Assembly (NCBI RefSeq): GCF_003253565.1
Contig: NZ_QKUF01000019.1
Location: 58,466 to 122,465, forward strand
DNA: 64,000 nt
Direction: 5' to 3'
Source of the DNA: Thermosporothrix hazakensis
Lineage (GTDB): Bacteria; Chloroflexota; Ktedonobacteria; Ktedonobacterales; Ktedonobacteraceae
Shown here: piece after piece, positions 51,141 to 60,103 of the stretch
Numbering within the stretch: position 1 is the stretch's first letter
Layout: every line of letters begins with the position of its first letter
Translations under genes and position numbers: made by a program
Notes under the pieces: model-generated
Seen by the model: only the letters and a program-made list of their open reading frames with translations
What the model was told of the DNA's origin: nothing
The model's database searches: none

Positions 51141-53949
51141 CTGTTTGCCCTTTCCTGGTATGATCATGGTGTTTTCGTAACGTTCGGCGTTCCTGCGGGT
51201 CTGTTGTCAGGAGGTGGCGGATTTGCGGGATTGAAGCAATCGTCAGTGCTGCAAACTCATTCCCACAGCGCATGACCGCTTGACCTGGCACAGCCTCTGT
51301 CAGGACGCGCTCAAGCTCTGGAGAAAGATTGAGTTTGGCGACTGCATTGGGCTGCATACCAAGAAAGAAGGCCGTACCAGCATTTGACAGGATCACAGCG
51401 CCTTCTTCCAGGAAATCCCCGGGGTGCTGACTCAACGTGATCTGCGCAATGCCTAATTTTCGGAAGCCCCGTGAGCCGGCTTCGAGATACCGTCGGCCCG
51501 CTGGATGTTTGAGCATATAGCTGGCCTCCTCGACAAGGTAGGCGAGATAGCGTTCATCTTGACGCAAGGCACGATGCCGATACAGAAAATTTTGCACGAC
51601 AAAGGTCATGAGAGGGTACCATTTCTCATCAAGGTCGCAGATGGAGAAAATGGTCATCGGTTTTGAGATTGAGATCCGGGTTTCTCCCGGGAAAAGATAC
51701 AGCGCCTTCTCCAGGCGTTCGAGCAGAGAAAGTCGCATCTCTTCAGAAGAAGCTTTTGTTTGCTTCATGGTCACAAGAAAATCCGCCAGCGTTGGAGCCG
51801 GGATGAGTAAAGTTGCGGGATCGTGGCGAATAGCTTCACTGGTAATCCCTTTTGCGGCATAGGTATGCCGGGCGACCTGCATAAGATATGCCTCTTCAAT
51901 TTTAGAGAGTTTCGCGTTGCCATTTTCTGCATCTGTCACAATGAGTGCCAGCGCTACCATCAGATGGTTATCGAGAAACTCGGAGAGGAGATCAATAGGG
52001 GCATCTGGATCTACATGCTCGGGGCCAAAGGGAAGATCAAAGAAATTGATGGGGCAGCTTTGTGCCAGATTGTAGCGTTGGCTTTCGCCTGCTAAGGCAT
52101 TGTGGAGCGGGAGATAGTCGTCATCACGATCCAGCACAACGATGTCTGCAATGCCCATGCCTGCAAGTCCAGTCACGAAGGTCTTGCCAAGCCAGCTTTT
52201 TCCCATTCCAGATTCGCCAACCACAACGATATGAGGATTCGGGATCTTTTTTTCGGCAGACCAGGGATTGAAGTAGACGGGTCGGCGACTGAAACCTGAG
52301 CCGGTGAAGCCTAAGAAGACACCCGTTGGCGTTCCCACAACGCCGGAAGTCGCATGGAGGAAAGTGGAGCAGACATCGCCTGGTAAGTTTATTGCGTGGT
52401 CAAGGAGGACAGCCGGGCAGGTCGGAAGGCTGGCCTGCCAGAGCACGTCTTGCTGCCGTAGGCCTGGGAGCACCTGAAGCTGCCTCTGGCGCAAATGGGA
52501 AAGCAGGTAGTGAGAGCGCTGTTCCAGACGCTCAAGGCTGCTTGCATGAATGCCAATGGTCATAGAGACGACAAAGATCTTCAAGCGACGTTCGGCCAGC
52601 TCACGGGTTATGTGCTGGATTTGTTCGGCCTCAATGTGTTGATCTGCTTTCGTGATACGGAGCGCTTTCTGATCTGCAAATCGCTTGCTTTCTAGCTTCA
52701 CTAAATGCTGCTCCAATCGATGAAGGATGATGCGTGTGTCTAGTGGTTCAAAAGTGGTAGAAACATGCATGGGAAGTCCCAGTTCCATGAGCTCGTTGAC
52801 CCAGCCACATGCTAACTCATGCCCATAGGTCACCACCGTAAAGTAGCGCTGGTAGCGTTTGCCGCTCTGTCCTTCGACTTCAAGCATGTGAGGATGGATC
52901 GTAATCCGTTTTGGGGCGAGCAGATCTGCGAGCGAGTGGTCTTTTGTTGTTGTGTGTGGAAGATGCTTTGCAAGGATGCCTGGCTCAACGTTTGTTGCTC
53001 CAGGGACCAGGCTCGAAGCGAAGACACGCAGGATTTCTTGATCAGAAAGGAGTGTGATCTGCACCTCCAATTGCTGGAACAGTTTTTTAACCACCGAATA
53101 GCGAATACGGAGTTGATTGAGAAGGTGCGCTTTTGAGATGGATGGTGTGTGGGTACGACCTGGCAGACGGAAAACGGTGAAGAATGCCCCTTGCTGCGCT
53201 CCTTGAGCAGTCCGAATGGTTTCTTCCTGTGTTGAGACTGAGAGGATGACGAAGTGCCTGGTAAGCGTACAGTTGGGTATGTGCTGTTGCTGAAAGTGCA
53301 GGCTTGCCTGTTGGAGCCTGGCAAGCTGCGGGGTATTGGATACATGCTGAAGGGCTTTCTGTTGTATGCGTAGTGGCGCAAATGCCCGGGGATGAACCTG
53401 CTCTGTATGAGAGATGAACTGAAGACGGAAATCCAACCCCGCTAAAAAGGTCTCAAAGCGTTTGAAGAGTTGTATCTGTTCTGTTCGGGGCAGGTAGCGG
53501 ATATTGCGTCCTGTGATCTCAAGAATAATCCAATAATACTCTCCTCCTTTTGATGTGCTATAGCCTGCAATCCCGTGTTCCAGACGATTAAACCGAATCC
53601 AGGTGGTTTGAATGGATGGCTGGGAGCGCCGCTGTGCCTTCTGTTCTGCTTGAAAAGAGCGATATGTTGTGTGGCGCGGGATACTCAGTGAATGACCATA
53701 GAGATAAAGCCAGCGCAGGAAAGTGTAGCCGTGTATTTTCCCGTGAACAAGTACGAGGACTGGTAGAGCCAGAGCGATGCCGATGAGAAGGCGGGTGGTC
53801 AGCGGGAAAGAACTGGTAAGTGCCAGGATGCCGGCTCCAGCCCCCAGATCACAGAGAAGTTGTGGTAAGGTGAATAGACCGAAAACCTTTTCCTCAAACG
53901 AAAAGAGGTGACCGGGAACTCGTTTCAAGAGCGAATCGTGTTCGTGCAT
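51133..53949 (-). CDS. VirB4/TraE-like ATPase with N-terminal PrgI-like membrane domain
   Basis: 938 residues from ATG 53949 (GAGGAGAGAG upstream). Residues 10-75 hold two membrane helices (FGLFTLPQLLCDLGAGAGIL; RLLIGIALALPVLVLVHGKI) as in PrgI/VirB3-type fusions. The C-terminal half has Walker A HIVVVGESGMGKSWLGKTFV (about 574-593), DIVVLDRDDDYLPL, Walker B LAYLVEEASYMLKHPAGRRY and ITLSQHPGDFLEEGAVILSN. VirB4 proteins power pilus and substrate movement; this is the hallmark gene of a conjugation system. The fusion is typical of Gram-positive-type systems. Confidence 0.9.
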   Translation of the reverse strand: MHEHDSLLKRVPGHLFSFEEKVFGLFTLPQLLCDLGAGAGILALTSSFPLTTRLLIGIALALPVLVLVHGKIHGYTFLRWLYLYGHSLSIPRHTTYRSFQAEQKAQRRSQPSIQTTWIRFNRLEHGIAGYSTSKGGEYYWIILEITGRNIRYLPRTEQIQLFKRFETFLAGLDFRLQFISHTEQVHPRAFAPLRIQQKALQHVSNTPQLARLQQASLHFQQQHIPNCTLTRHFVILSVSTQEETIRTAQGAQQGAFFTVFRLPGRTHTPSISKAHLLNQLRIRYSVVKKLFQQLEVQITLLSDQEILRVFASSLVPGATNVEPGILAKHLPHTTTKDHSLADLLAPKRITIHPHMLEVEGQSGKRYQRYFTVVTYGHELACGWVNELMELGLPMHVSTTFEPLDTRIILHRLEQHLVKLESKRFADQKALRITKADQHIEAEQIQHITRELAERRLKIFVVSMTIGIHASSLERLEQRSHYLLSHLRQRQLQVLPGLRQQDVLWQASLPTCPAVLLDHAINLPGDVCSTFLHATSGVVGTPTGVFLGFTGSGFSRRPVYFNPWSAEKKIPNPHIVVVGESGMGKSWLGKTFVTGLAGMGIADIVVLDRDDDYLPLHNALAGESQRYNLAQSCPINFFDLPFGPEHVDPDAPIDLLSEFLDNHLMVALALIVTDAENGNAKLSKIEEAYLMQVARHTYAAKGITSEAIRHDPATLLIPAPTLADFLVTMKQTKASSEEMRLSLLERLEKALYLFPGETRISISKPMTIFSICDLDEKWYPLMTFVVQNFLYRHRALRQDERYLAYLVEEASYMLKHPAGRRYLEAGSRGFRKLGIAQITLSQHPGDFLEEGAVILSNAGTAFFLGMQPNAVAKLNLSPELERVLTEAVPGQAVMRCGNEFAALTIASIPQIRHLLTTDPQERRTLRKHHDHTRKGQTDA

Positions 53950-54057
53950 ATTCTCTCTCCTCAAAGAGGGAAAAGGGTGTGAAAGAAGGAATAGTGCTTT
54001 TTCTCGCCCTTCTCCCTTTGGGTAAGTTCGCCGTCAGCGACGACGAAAGATGCGCTA

Positions 54058-54306
54058 TTACAACATATGCGCCAGGGATTGGGCGAATTGGATGAGCGTC
54101 CCCGTTGCTGCAATAATGCCCGCACAGATAAGAACTTTTTGGAGTTGTTCCCAGCGCTGGCTTCTGGTTGTTGGGCTATTGTCATTCGTGAACATGATCA
54201 TCATTGCATAGATGCCGACCATTAAACCTGCCAGGGTGATGCCAATGGTCGCGGCATGCACCTGTAATTGTTCAATAAGAGTGTTGAGGTTATTGAGGGT
54301 ATCCAT
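54058..54306 (-). CDS. VirB2/TrbC-like small membrane protein
   Basis: 82 residues. Two membrane helices (HAATIGITLAGLMVGIYAMM; VLICAGIIAATGTLIQFAQS) are separated by a short polar loop (TNDNSPTTRSQRWEQLQK). This is the pilin-like architecture of VirB2/TrbC or the Maff2 family, expected between VirB6 and VirB4. No signal peptide cleavage site is obvious. Confidence 0.65.
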   Translation of the reverse strand: MDTLNNLNTLIEQLQVHAATIGITLAGLMVGIYAMMIMFTNDNSPTTRSQRWEQLQKVLICAGIIAATGTLIQFAQSLAHML

Positions 54307-54333
54307 TTTTCGTATCCTTTCTTGTGTTTGTTG

Positions 54334-55176
54334 CTATACAAGCAATGTAACCGCCTTTACTGCTGTTCCAGCGAGTGCCCCTATCCCTTCTCTGGCGTTT
54401 CCACCGGTAACAGCGGTGAAACGTGAGAGTAACCCTGGAATCTCAGCGGTCATGGAGAGCATTGCTGTGGCAAGCAGTAAGCCGGTCAGGCCGGTCTGTT
54501 TTGTGGCGATGAGGAACTGAAAACCAAGACCAAAGGTGAGAAATTGTAGAAATTGCTCAAAGATCGTCGCAATATACATTCGTGCCCACATACTGCACAC
54601 CGATGCGGTGTATGGATGGGCAGAGGTAAGGAGTGCAGGGCCGGAAAGGATGAACAGGAGATTGAAGCGGACAACGCGTTTGATACATTGAAAGATGATG
54701 CGAAAAAAGGTGATACAGAACAGGATGACGAGAACAATGGCAACAATAAGGAGCTGCCCGTTGGAAAAAAGTTGGCCGTCATTGACCTTGAGGATAAAAT
54801 CCTGCACGTTGCCCCTCACTGCTTCGCAGAGCAGGTTATTGAGGAGCAGGAGCTGTTCCCCTATAAAGGCACTCAAATGAATAAGGAGAGCTGTGAACAG
54901 CACTTTCGCGACGAATTGCCCGATGGGCATACGAAGCGCTCCGACACTCTGCCCATACATGATTTGAATTGTGCCGACTACCAGTACCAGGCCCAGGGAA
55001 AGATCAGCCGCTCCTACCATTACAGCCCAGGCGTGATGCACAATGGCGTTTTGTGTTGTGAAATGAAGAGGTGTCGTACCAATGAGATCAATAAATGGGT
55101 GAATAGGTGAGGAGAGGACTAACAAGAGTTCTGTTAGTCGATCCACGAGCCACTGAAGCAGATCAAAATGAAACAT
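54334..55176 (-). CDS. VirB6/TrbL-like polytopic channel protein
   Basis: 280 residues from ATG 55176, preceded by GAGGAGGAC; first gene of the transfer operon. At least five membrane helices are visible (WAVMVGAADLSLGLVLVVGT; FVAKVLFTALLIHLSAFIGE; LLIVAIVLVILFCITFFRII; FEQFLQFLTFGLGFQFLIAT). The pattern of a polar central loop then a conserved-looking RVVRFNLLFILSGPALL is like TrbL/VirB6 inner-membrane pores. The C-terminus is short and glycine-rich (TGGNAREGIGALAG). Confidence 0.75.
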   Translation of the reverse strand: MFHFDLLQWLVDRLTELLLVLSSPIHPFIDLIGTTPLHFTTQNAIVHHAWAVMVGAADLSLGLVLVVGTIQIMYGQSVGALRMPIGQFVAKVLFTALLIHLSAFIGEQLLLLNNLLCEAVRGNVQDFILKVNDGQLFSNGQLLIVAIVLVILFCITFFRIIFQCIKRVVRFNLLFILSGPALLTSAHPYTASVCSMWARMYIATIFEQFLQFLTFGLGFQFLIATKQTGLTGLLLATAMLSMTAEIPGLLSRFTAVTGGNAREGIGALAGTAVKAVTLLV

Positions 55177-55534
55177 ATGTCCTCCTCTTTCGTCCTGACC
55201 AGGACCTTTGTTGACAAACTCTACTTGCCTGAGACTGGCAAGAGGCAGAAAAAGAACGGATATGCTGGGGAATGATCGGAAAAGAAGCGGAAAGCATAGC
55301 ATGCCATTGGTTCTGCTCGTTGAGTCACCTTGCCGTTCGGGATGTATTCTCCCTCTGTTCCGGGTTTGGCCAGGATCGAGCAGTTATGCTAAACCTGTCT
55401 TCGCGAAGTCAAGTTGATGTGTTGGCATTGTAGATAGTGTTGCTTTGGTTATTCAGCGGGTTCTCCTCGCTGGGTAACCAGCGTTCATGGAGGGCCTTCT
55501 GACCGTTTGAGATTCATTCTAAGGAGGGTCATCC
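55177..55534. other. Divergent intergenic region
   Basis: These 358 bases separate the leftward transfer operon from the rightward cargo. Both promoters should lie here. No clear consensus promoter, repeat or oriT-like inverted repeat was found by eye; an oriT remains possible because transfer origins often sit at such divergences. Confidence 0.35.
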
Positions 55535-56299
55535 ATGTTCCAGAAACCTGATTTTGCAGTAGCTGAGAAAGCCTTTTTTGATTGTCTCCACCTGATGAAT
55601 GGGAAAGAACAAAAGGAAATCCAGGAACTCCATCAGAAGGTGAAGGGTGAGTTAAGTGACCTATGGACGTCACTCTTAGAGATGGCAAGATGGGAGAGGC
55701 AGGTGCAATTGACCGATTTTCTCTGTCTCCACGCGCGGGAGAGAGCATTGTATCAGTTTGAAGTGGGAGCTGTTTCATTGAGTCCTGCTACGCCTGGACT
55801 CAGAGAGGCACTCCGGGCAAACCTGGAGCGAAAATACCGACAAGCGGTTGATGAACTCCAGCTCGAAGCCGAAAAAGCGCGAAGAAACAGAGAACGGGAA
55901 GCAGAACCGTTGGTGCAACGGCGGATCCAGGGGACGGAGCAACTGCTTGAACGCCAGCTCAATCTCAATGGCGAGCTCCAACAGCGGTTGTTCCAATCTT
56001 TTGAGGCCCAGTCTCAGCTTATGCGTGAAATGCATGCCGATTCTCGACAGTCTTTGCAACTTGCGATGACAGGCGTGCAGCAACTTCAACAGGGGCTGCC
56101 AGCATTCGTAACACCGGCATTGGAGTTGGTGAAGACCAGTCAGGCCCATTTACAGCAGCATTTGCCGTCCTCCGTAGAGGAAGCAACCGTCCGTATGGAG
56201 GGACGAAAGTTTCGGCGAAAGCTGGTCTGGCTTGCGATCGTTACAGGTGTCTTAATCCTACTCCCGTTAGTCGCCTATGGGTTATTGCAACTTCTCTGA
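55535..56299 (+). CDS. Coiled-coil protein with C-terminal membrane anchor
   Basis: 254 residues; AAGGAGGG precedes ATG 55535. Residues 90-170 form a long charged coiled coil (NLERKYRQAVDELQLEAEKA; RRIQGTEQLLERQLNLNGEL). One membrane segment closes the protein (LVWLAIVTGVLILLPLVAYG, about 230-249), so it is tail-anchored with the coil inside. No family recognised. It is transcribed away from the transfer operon and may be a scaffold or exclusion factor. Confidence 0.6.
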   Translation: MFQKPDFAVAEKAFFDCLHLMNGKEQKEIQELHQKVKGELSDLWTSLLEMARWERQVQLTDFLCLHARERALYQFEVGAVSLSPATPGLREALRANLERKYRQAVDELQLEAEKARRNREREAEPLVQRRIQGTEQLLERQLNLNGELQQRLFQSFEAQSQLMREMHADSRQSLQLAMTGVQQLQQGLPAFVTPALELVKTSQAHLQQHLPSSVEEATVRMEGRKFRRKLVWLAIVTGVLILLPLVAYGLLQLL

Positions 56300-56925
56300 A
56301 CTCCGAATCTCATCGTAGGGCGATCGAACTCTGAGATTCGTTGTAGGGCAGATACTCTCAAGAGATGAAGGTAGATTCCCGCTGTGGGCTTCTCCTTCTC
56401 TCTTGAAACTGTTATTTTCAACTCGATCCAATAATGCTGCAAGGTCACCTACTTCCTCAGCAATGAATCGTTTCCTGCATCTTTACTTTTTCTCCCCTTC
56501 TCCGTTTCGCCTGTCACGTGACCCTGTGCTGTTTTTTCTGGATCCGTTCCGAGAATTTTCCGGCCTGAGTGGGTATAGTGAAAGTGATGAGAAAAGAGCA
56601 CCTCCCAGAAGGGAGCTCTTGGCTGACAAAATGGTGAGCCAAATCAAAAGCCAGATAGCAGGGCGCGTAAGCGAACTCTCTGGTGGAAACAAATGTTTGA
56701 AGTATGAAGTCCTGATTGTATGTCAGTATACTTTGGAGTGTGTTCCTGGAACAGGAATTCTGAAGTGCGTTTTTCGTAGAGCGATAGAGTAGAGCAATGT
56801 CGTTGTAGGTTGTTCTTTGCTGACAATAGAAGTACAGATGTTTTGCAGCGGAAAACGCAGGAAAGTGTGTTCTTGCCCTTTCCTGGAGAACGTGCCGCTG
56901 CTTTTCCTGCACAAGGAGAAAAAAG
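56300..56925. other. Intergenic region with two hairpins
   Basis: CGAATCTCA (56304-56312) pairs with TGAGATTCG (56332-56340) just after the coiled-coil gene. A second, interrupted hairpin (AAGAGC...GCTCTT, about 56594-56620) lies further on. Long frames on both strands lack ribosome sites and protein-like composition, so I call no gene in these 626 bases. Confidence 0.45.
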
Positions 56926-57114
56926 ATGGAAGAAAAAATGCAGATGGAATTGTTAACCGTTCGTGAAGTTGCGCGCCGTCTCCGGGTGGATGATACTACC
57001 GTGCGCCGCTGGATCAAGAGTGGTGTCCTTGAAGCGGTTACACTCCCTCACAGAGGTAAACGTGAGGCGTATCGTATTAAGGCTTCCACGCTCAATAAGC
57101 TTCTGAACCTTTAA
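56926..57114 (+). CDS. Excisionase-like MerR-type DNA-binding protein
   Basis: 62 residues with AAGGAG seven bases before ATG 56926. Nearly all of it is one helix-turn-helix with wing: LLTVREVARRLRVDDTTVRR then WIKSGVLEAVTLP and REAYRIKASTLNKLL. This is the HTH_17/excisionase family, used by plasmids and integrative elements to control recombination or transcription. No integrase gene lies in the window, so it may act on a distant one or simply regulate. Confidence 0.8.
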   Translation: MEEKMQMELLTVREVARRLRVDDTTVRRWIKSGVLEAVTLPHRGKREAYRIKASTLNKLLNL

Positions 57115-57122
57115 CAATAGCA

Positions 57123-57175
57123 AGAGAAGCAGTGATCTCCTGAACGCCCTAATGATCAGAAATCACTGCTTCTCT
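57123..57175. repeat. 14-bp perfect inverted repeat
   Basis: AGAGAAGCAGTGAT (57123-57136) and ATCACTGCTTCTCT (57162-57175) are exact inverted copies around 25 bp, starting 9 bp after the excisionase-like stop. It is either a terminator-like structure without T-tract or a recombination/binding site. Confidence 0.6.
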
Positions 57176-57217
57176 ACGATAGAAAAACCTATCGTTTCGT
57201 AGTATAGCATATTCTGG

Positions 57218-57248
57218 AAGATCCTGCTTTCTGAGTAGGATCTTTTTC
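57218..57248 (+). terminator. Intrinsic terminator
   Basis: AAGATCCT (57218-57225) pairs with AGGATCTT (57237-57244) followed by TTTCTG. It isolates the WD40-amidoligase operon from the excisionase-like gene. Confidence 0.7.
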
Positions 57249-57324
57249 TGTATTCCCGGGAAAATTGAGGAGAGTCGCAGCGCTTGTTGCTCATGCATCT
57301 CGGGAGAAGAAGAGGAGAAGAGCG

Positions 57325-58281
57325 ATGTTCTACCCTTTTTTAGGTACCTGTGAAGCGCTGAGTTTTTCGCCTGGTGGCGAGTTCGTCCTGGCCACAGTAG
57401 CGTGTGCGATGTCACGTGAAACGATCATTTTTGATGCCAAAGGGGTTCGCCACGGGTGTTTCGAGCATACTGAACCTGCGGCAACGTTTGCATGGGCACC
57501 TGATGGGCACCATATTGCTGCCGTGAACGGGTCTCTAGACTGCATCGAAATAAGGGATGTTCGCGATGGTTCATCGTATGCACTGGAACTGCCGCCTCTG
57601 GAGGACTGGGATCTCTCAGACATCTCCAGTATGAGCTGGGGGAAAACAGGCCTTGCTGTTTGTTGCTACTCCTACGAGGGATACGTGACGCGTGTCCTTC
57701 CTTTAAAAGAAAAAAGAAAGGGTAACAAACTTGTCTACCGCGCTGGCCCTGATATTCGAAAGAAAAAAGAGGTGCGCCTGTTCGGGTGGTTCGGGTCTTA
57801 TCTCCTGTTGTTGCAGCAAGAAGATTTGTTGGTGGCAACACCCCGATTAGAAGTCCTGGGGAAACGGTCCTTTGATTACAGCTATACTCCCTGGCAGTAC
57901 GCTATTCATGCGCAAAAGCGAAAACTGGCAATTGTCAGAAATCAACGTGTTGAACTGTTTTCGCTCTCCAGGGAAGGGATAAAGAAGCGGGCTGTTTATG
58001 AGCCTGAACCGGAATATCGAAAAAAAGGCGCTCGGGGATACTCTAGCGATTTTGTTTCGTGGTCTCCGGATGGCAAGTTTATAGCGACTTGCTTTGGTAA
58101 GGACCAATCACCGCACATTTATGTCTGGGAGGTAGAGTCAGGACGCACGATGGCCGTTATAGAGAGCCATGACAGAATTACCTCTTTGAGCCTGGGATCT
58201 GCCTTAGGATGGGGAGGAGAGGGTTATGTCCGGATAGAAGAGTCATTTCTTCAGGATGATAAGGAGTCATCATGTTTGTAG
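57325..58281 (+). CDS. WD40-like beta-propeller protein
   Basis: 318 residues from ATG 57325 (GAGGAGAAG upstream). Blades are visible as CEALSFSPGGEFVLATVACA, ATFAWAPDGHHIAAVNGSLD followed by CIEIRDV, and SDFVSWSPDGKFIATCFGKD followed by IYVWEVESGRTMAV. No signal peptide, unlike the propeller at 35782. The end overlaps the amidoligase start by 10 bases, so the two proteins are made together and may interact; the propeller could present a substrate protein. Confidence 0.7.
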   Translation: MFYPFLGTCEALSFSPGGEFVLATVACAMSRETIIFDAKGVRHGCFEHTEPAATFAWAPDGHHIAAVNGSLDCIEIRDVRDGSSYALELPPLEDWDLSDISSMSWGKTGLAVCCYSYEGYVTRVLPLKEKRKGNKLVYRAGPDIRKKKEVRLFGWFGSYLLLLQQEDLLVATPRLEVLGKRSFDYSYTPWQYAIHAQKRKLAIVRNQRVELFSLSREGIKKRAVYEPEPEYRKKGARGYSSDFVSWSPDGKFIATCFGKDQSPHIYVWEVESGRTMAVIESHDRITSLSLGSALGWGGEGYVRIEESFLQDDKESSCL

Positions 58282-59135
58282 AAGTACCTGTACGAAGGAA
58301 ATGTTTCCTTTGTAAAAACAAAAAAACGTGCTCTTATCGTAAAGCGATGAAGAGATATGTATGCAATGAGTGTATCCGGTCACAAGGGCGCTCAACTTTG
58401 AATATGAGGAGAAAGGGGAAGCCGCAACAGCTTCCCCCTTTCTCTCTCGAATTTGAAGTGAATGAGTCTGAGGAGTCGCTTCTTTTGCTCCGAAATGGCT
58501 TTATTCGGACCACTGATAGCTCGGTTGGAGATGAGTATAAATCTCCAATCTATCAATCCATGCATGCCTTCAAAAGTTCCATCGGGAATTTGGACAAATT
58601 GGCCCACCTGGTTGGGACGAACTGTGGGACGCATATTCATGTTGAATGTCAGCCAGAACTCAAGGTGAGTATTCAGAGAGACTATGGGGTTGTGTGGGGG
58701 CCACTCTTTGACCACCTGCTTGAGTACCCCCTGGAAACGTTTCTCTTCTGGGGACGGGGATTTTGTTCCTATGCAACTCCGGGGGGAACCGATAGCCATT
58801 ATATGGCTATCAATCCCTGGACCAGACATCAAACAGTGGAGTTTCGGCTTCCGTGTTTTCGCTCGAAGGAGCAGTTTGTACCTGTTGTGCAGTTTGCAAG
58901 ATCGTGTGTCAGTCTGCTTACTCAACGGGGAATGGATGATTTCTCAGGGATACGTCCTGAGATCGGGCAAGAAATTCTGTCTCTCTATCAGAGATACATT
59001 CCTGGAGATCAGCGTTGGTTTGATGCCTTACCCGAGGATGAGCAGACGTGCCTACTACTGCATAACAAGCTGTCCCGAATTATAGACGACGAGCAAATGA
59101 GCAGACAAAGACGTATACGGAGGAATCATGTGTAG
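58272..59135 (+). CDS. Amidoligase-family enzyme with N-terminal zinc finger
   Basis: 287 residues; AAGGAG before ATG 58272. An N-terminal Cys cluster (C11, C14, C20, C31, C34) precedes a putative amidoligase domain. Its signatures are FSLEFEV (57-63), EYKSPI (88-93), CGTHIHVE (118-125), HYMAINPWTRHQTVEFRLP (176-194). The E-x-E start, the H-x-H-V and the late EFR are the conserved nucleotide/metal-binding points of the COOH-NH2 ligase family related to glutamine synthetase. Such enzymes join an amine to a carboxylate using ATP. The class II glutaminase next door could deliver ammonia. Substrate unknown. Confidence 0.75.
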   Translation: MFVEVPVRRKCFLCKNKKTCSYRKAMKRYVCNECIRSQGRSTLNMRRKGKPQQLPPFSLEFEVNESEESLLLLRNGFIRTTDSSVGDEYKSPIYQSMHAFKSSIGNLDKLAHLVGTNCGTHIHVECQPELKVSIQRDYGVVWGPLFDHLLEYPLETFLFWGRGFCSYATPGGTDSHYMAINPWTRHQTVEFRLPCFRSKEQFVPVVQFARSCVSLLTQRGMDDFSGIRPEIGQEILSLYQRYIPGDQRWFDALPEDEQTCLLLHNKLSRIIDDEQMSRQRRIRRNHV

Positions 59136-59853
59136 GTTACTGTTAATGAATGCGGCCGCTCTCGATATGATAGAGCCTGTCATGGAGGATCTTCTCCAAT
59201 ATCTGATTGAGGCAAAGGGCGGCGATGGCAATGGCGTCGCCGCTTTATGGAAGAATGGAAGAATGGAAAGTGAGAAAGGAGTACGAAAAGTAAGAAGTGT
59301 ACTGCAGATCTTAAAATTGTTTCGAAGTGAGGGCGCGAGCTGGCTTCTATTTCACACGCGTTTAGCAACATGTGGTGAGGTCAGTAAGGCGCTCTGTCAT
59401 CCGTTTGTAGAGAATGACTTTCTTCTTGCTCATAATGGGCATGATGCCGTCTTCGCTGAACTCGGGCAGGCGCTCTCGCTTAGTGATAGTGCCTGCATTG
59501 CCAGAGTGTGGGGACGCCTGGATCTTCCTATCCGAGAGCTTCAGCGGAGAAAGGGTGTGTTTATGGGGTTTGCCAAAGAAGACCCCTTTATTGTGAAAGG
59601 AGATCCTCACTCAGATCTTGTTGCGCTCTGGGACTCGAAAAAGAGGGCTGTGCTCTTTGCATCAGAACTCCCTCCCGGTATGCCCTTTATGACAAAGGTA
59701 GGGCAGGTAGCTCTCGTAGGTGAGGGAGAGATTTTTGATGCGATGGACGATGGGTTTGAAGATTTAGTCAAGGGACTAGAGGAATGGAAGAAAAAGCACA
59801 GAGTAGCCACCATATCGTCTGACCTACAAAAGATGTACCAAATGTACTCGTAA
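59128..59853 (+). CDS. Class II glutamine amidotransferase
   Basis: 241 residues; GGAGGAATC precedes ATG 59128, 8 bases inside the amidoligase. Cys2 is the N-terminal nucleophile (MCRLL, exposed after Met removal). Family motifs follow: GGDGNGVAA, LLFHTRLATCGEVSKALCHP (substrate binding Arg) and LLAHNGHD. These hydrolyse glutamine to ammonia for a partner synthetase. Coupling to the amidoligase implies a two-protein amide-forming complex. Terminator follows. Confidence 0.85.
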   Translation: MCRLLLMNAAALDMIEPVMEDLLQYLIEAKGGDGNGVAALWKNGRMESEKGVRKVRSVLQILKLFRSEGASWLLFHTRLATCGEVSKALCHPFVENDFLLAHNGHDAVFAELGQALSLSDSACIARVWGRLDLPIRELQRRKGVFMGFAKEDPFIVKGDPHSDLVALWDSKKRAVLFASELPPGMPFMTKVGQVALVGEGEIFDAMDDGFEDLVKGLEEWKKKHRVATISSDLQKMYQMYS

Positions 59854-59860
59854 TGGATGG

Positions 59861-59900
59861 AGGCGGAGTTTTTTTACTCAAAACTCCGCCTTTCTTTTTC
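59861..59900 (+). terminator. Strong intrinsic terminator
   Basis: AGGCGGAGTTTT (59861-59872) pairs perfectly with AAAACTCCGCCT (59880-59891), followed by TTCTTTTTC. It ends the WD40-amidoligase-glutaminase operon. A weaker hairpin (CACCT...AGGTG then CTTTTT) lies at about 59986-60005. Confidence 0.85.
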
Positions 59901-60103
59901 TGCTATCCAGGAGAGTGCAAGCAATGATGACGAAGAAGAAATACACTTCATCTGCTTGAGAGAAGCAGGAAGTCAGCGGCTGTCACCTGCCATAGGTGAG
60001 CTTTTTCCGCGTGGGTGAGCGACCCTCATTTCTTTGTTCAGGACAGATTGAACTATGGGTAGGAGAAGGATCCTTCTCCTATGTGCCTTTGGAGTGAGAG
60101 AAA

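Noticed and set aside
56403..56792. 129-codon plus-strand frame before the excisionase-like gene
   Set aside because: No ribosome site, mixed composition, and it crosses a hairpin; both strands are equally open there.
57123..57175. Integration attachment site at the 14-bp inverted repeat
   Set aside because: No tRNA gene, integrase gene or matching direct repeat elsewhere in the window supports an att site.
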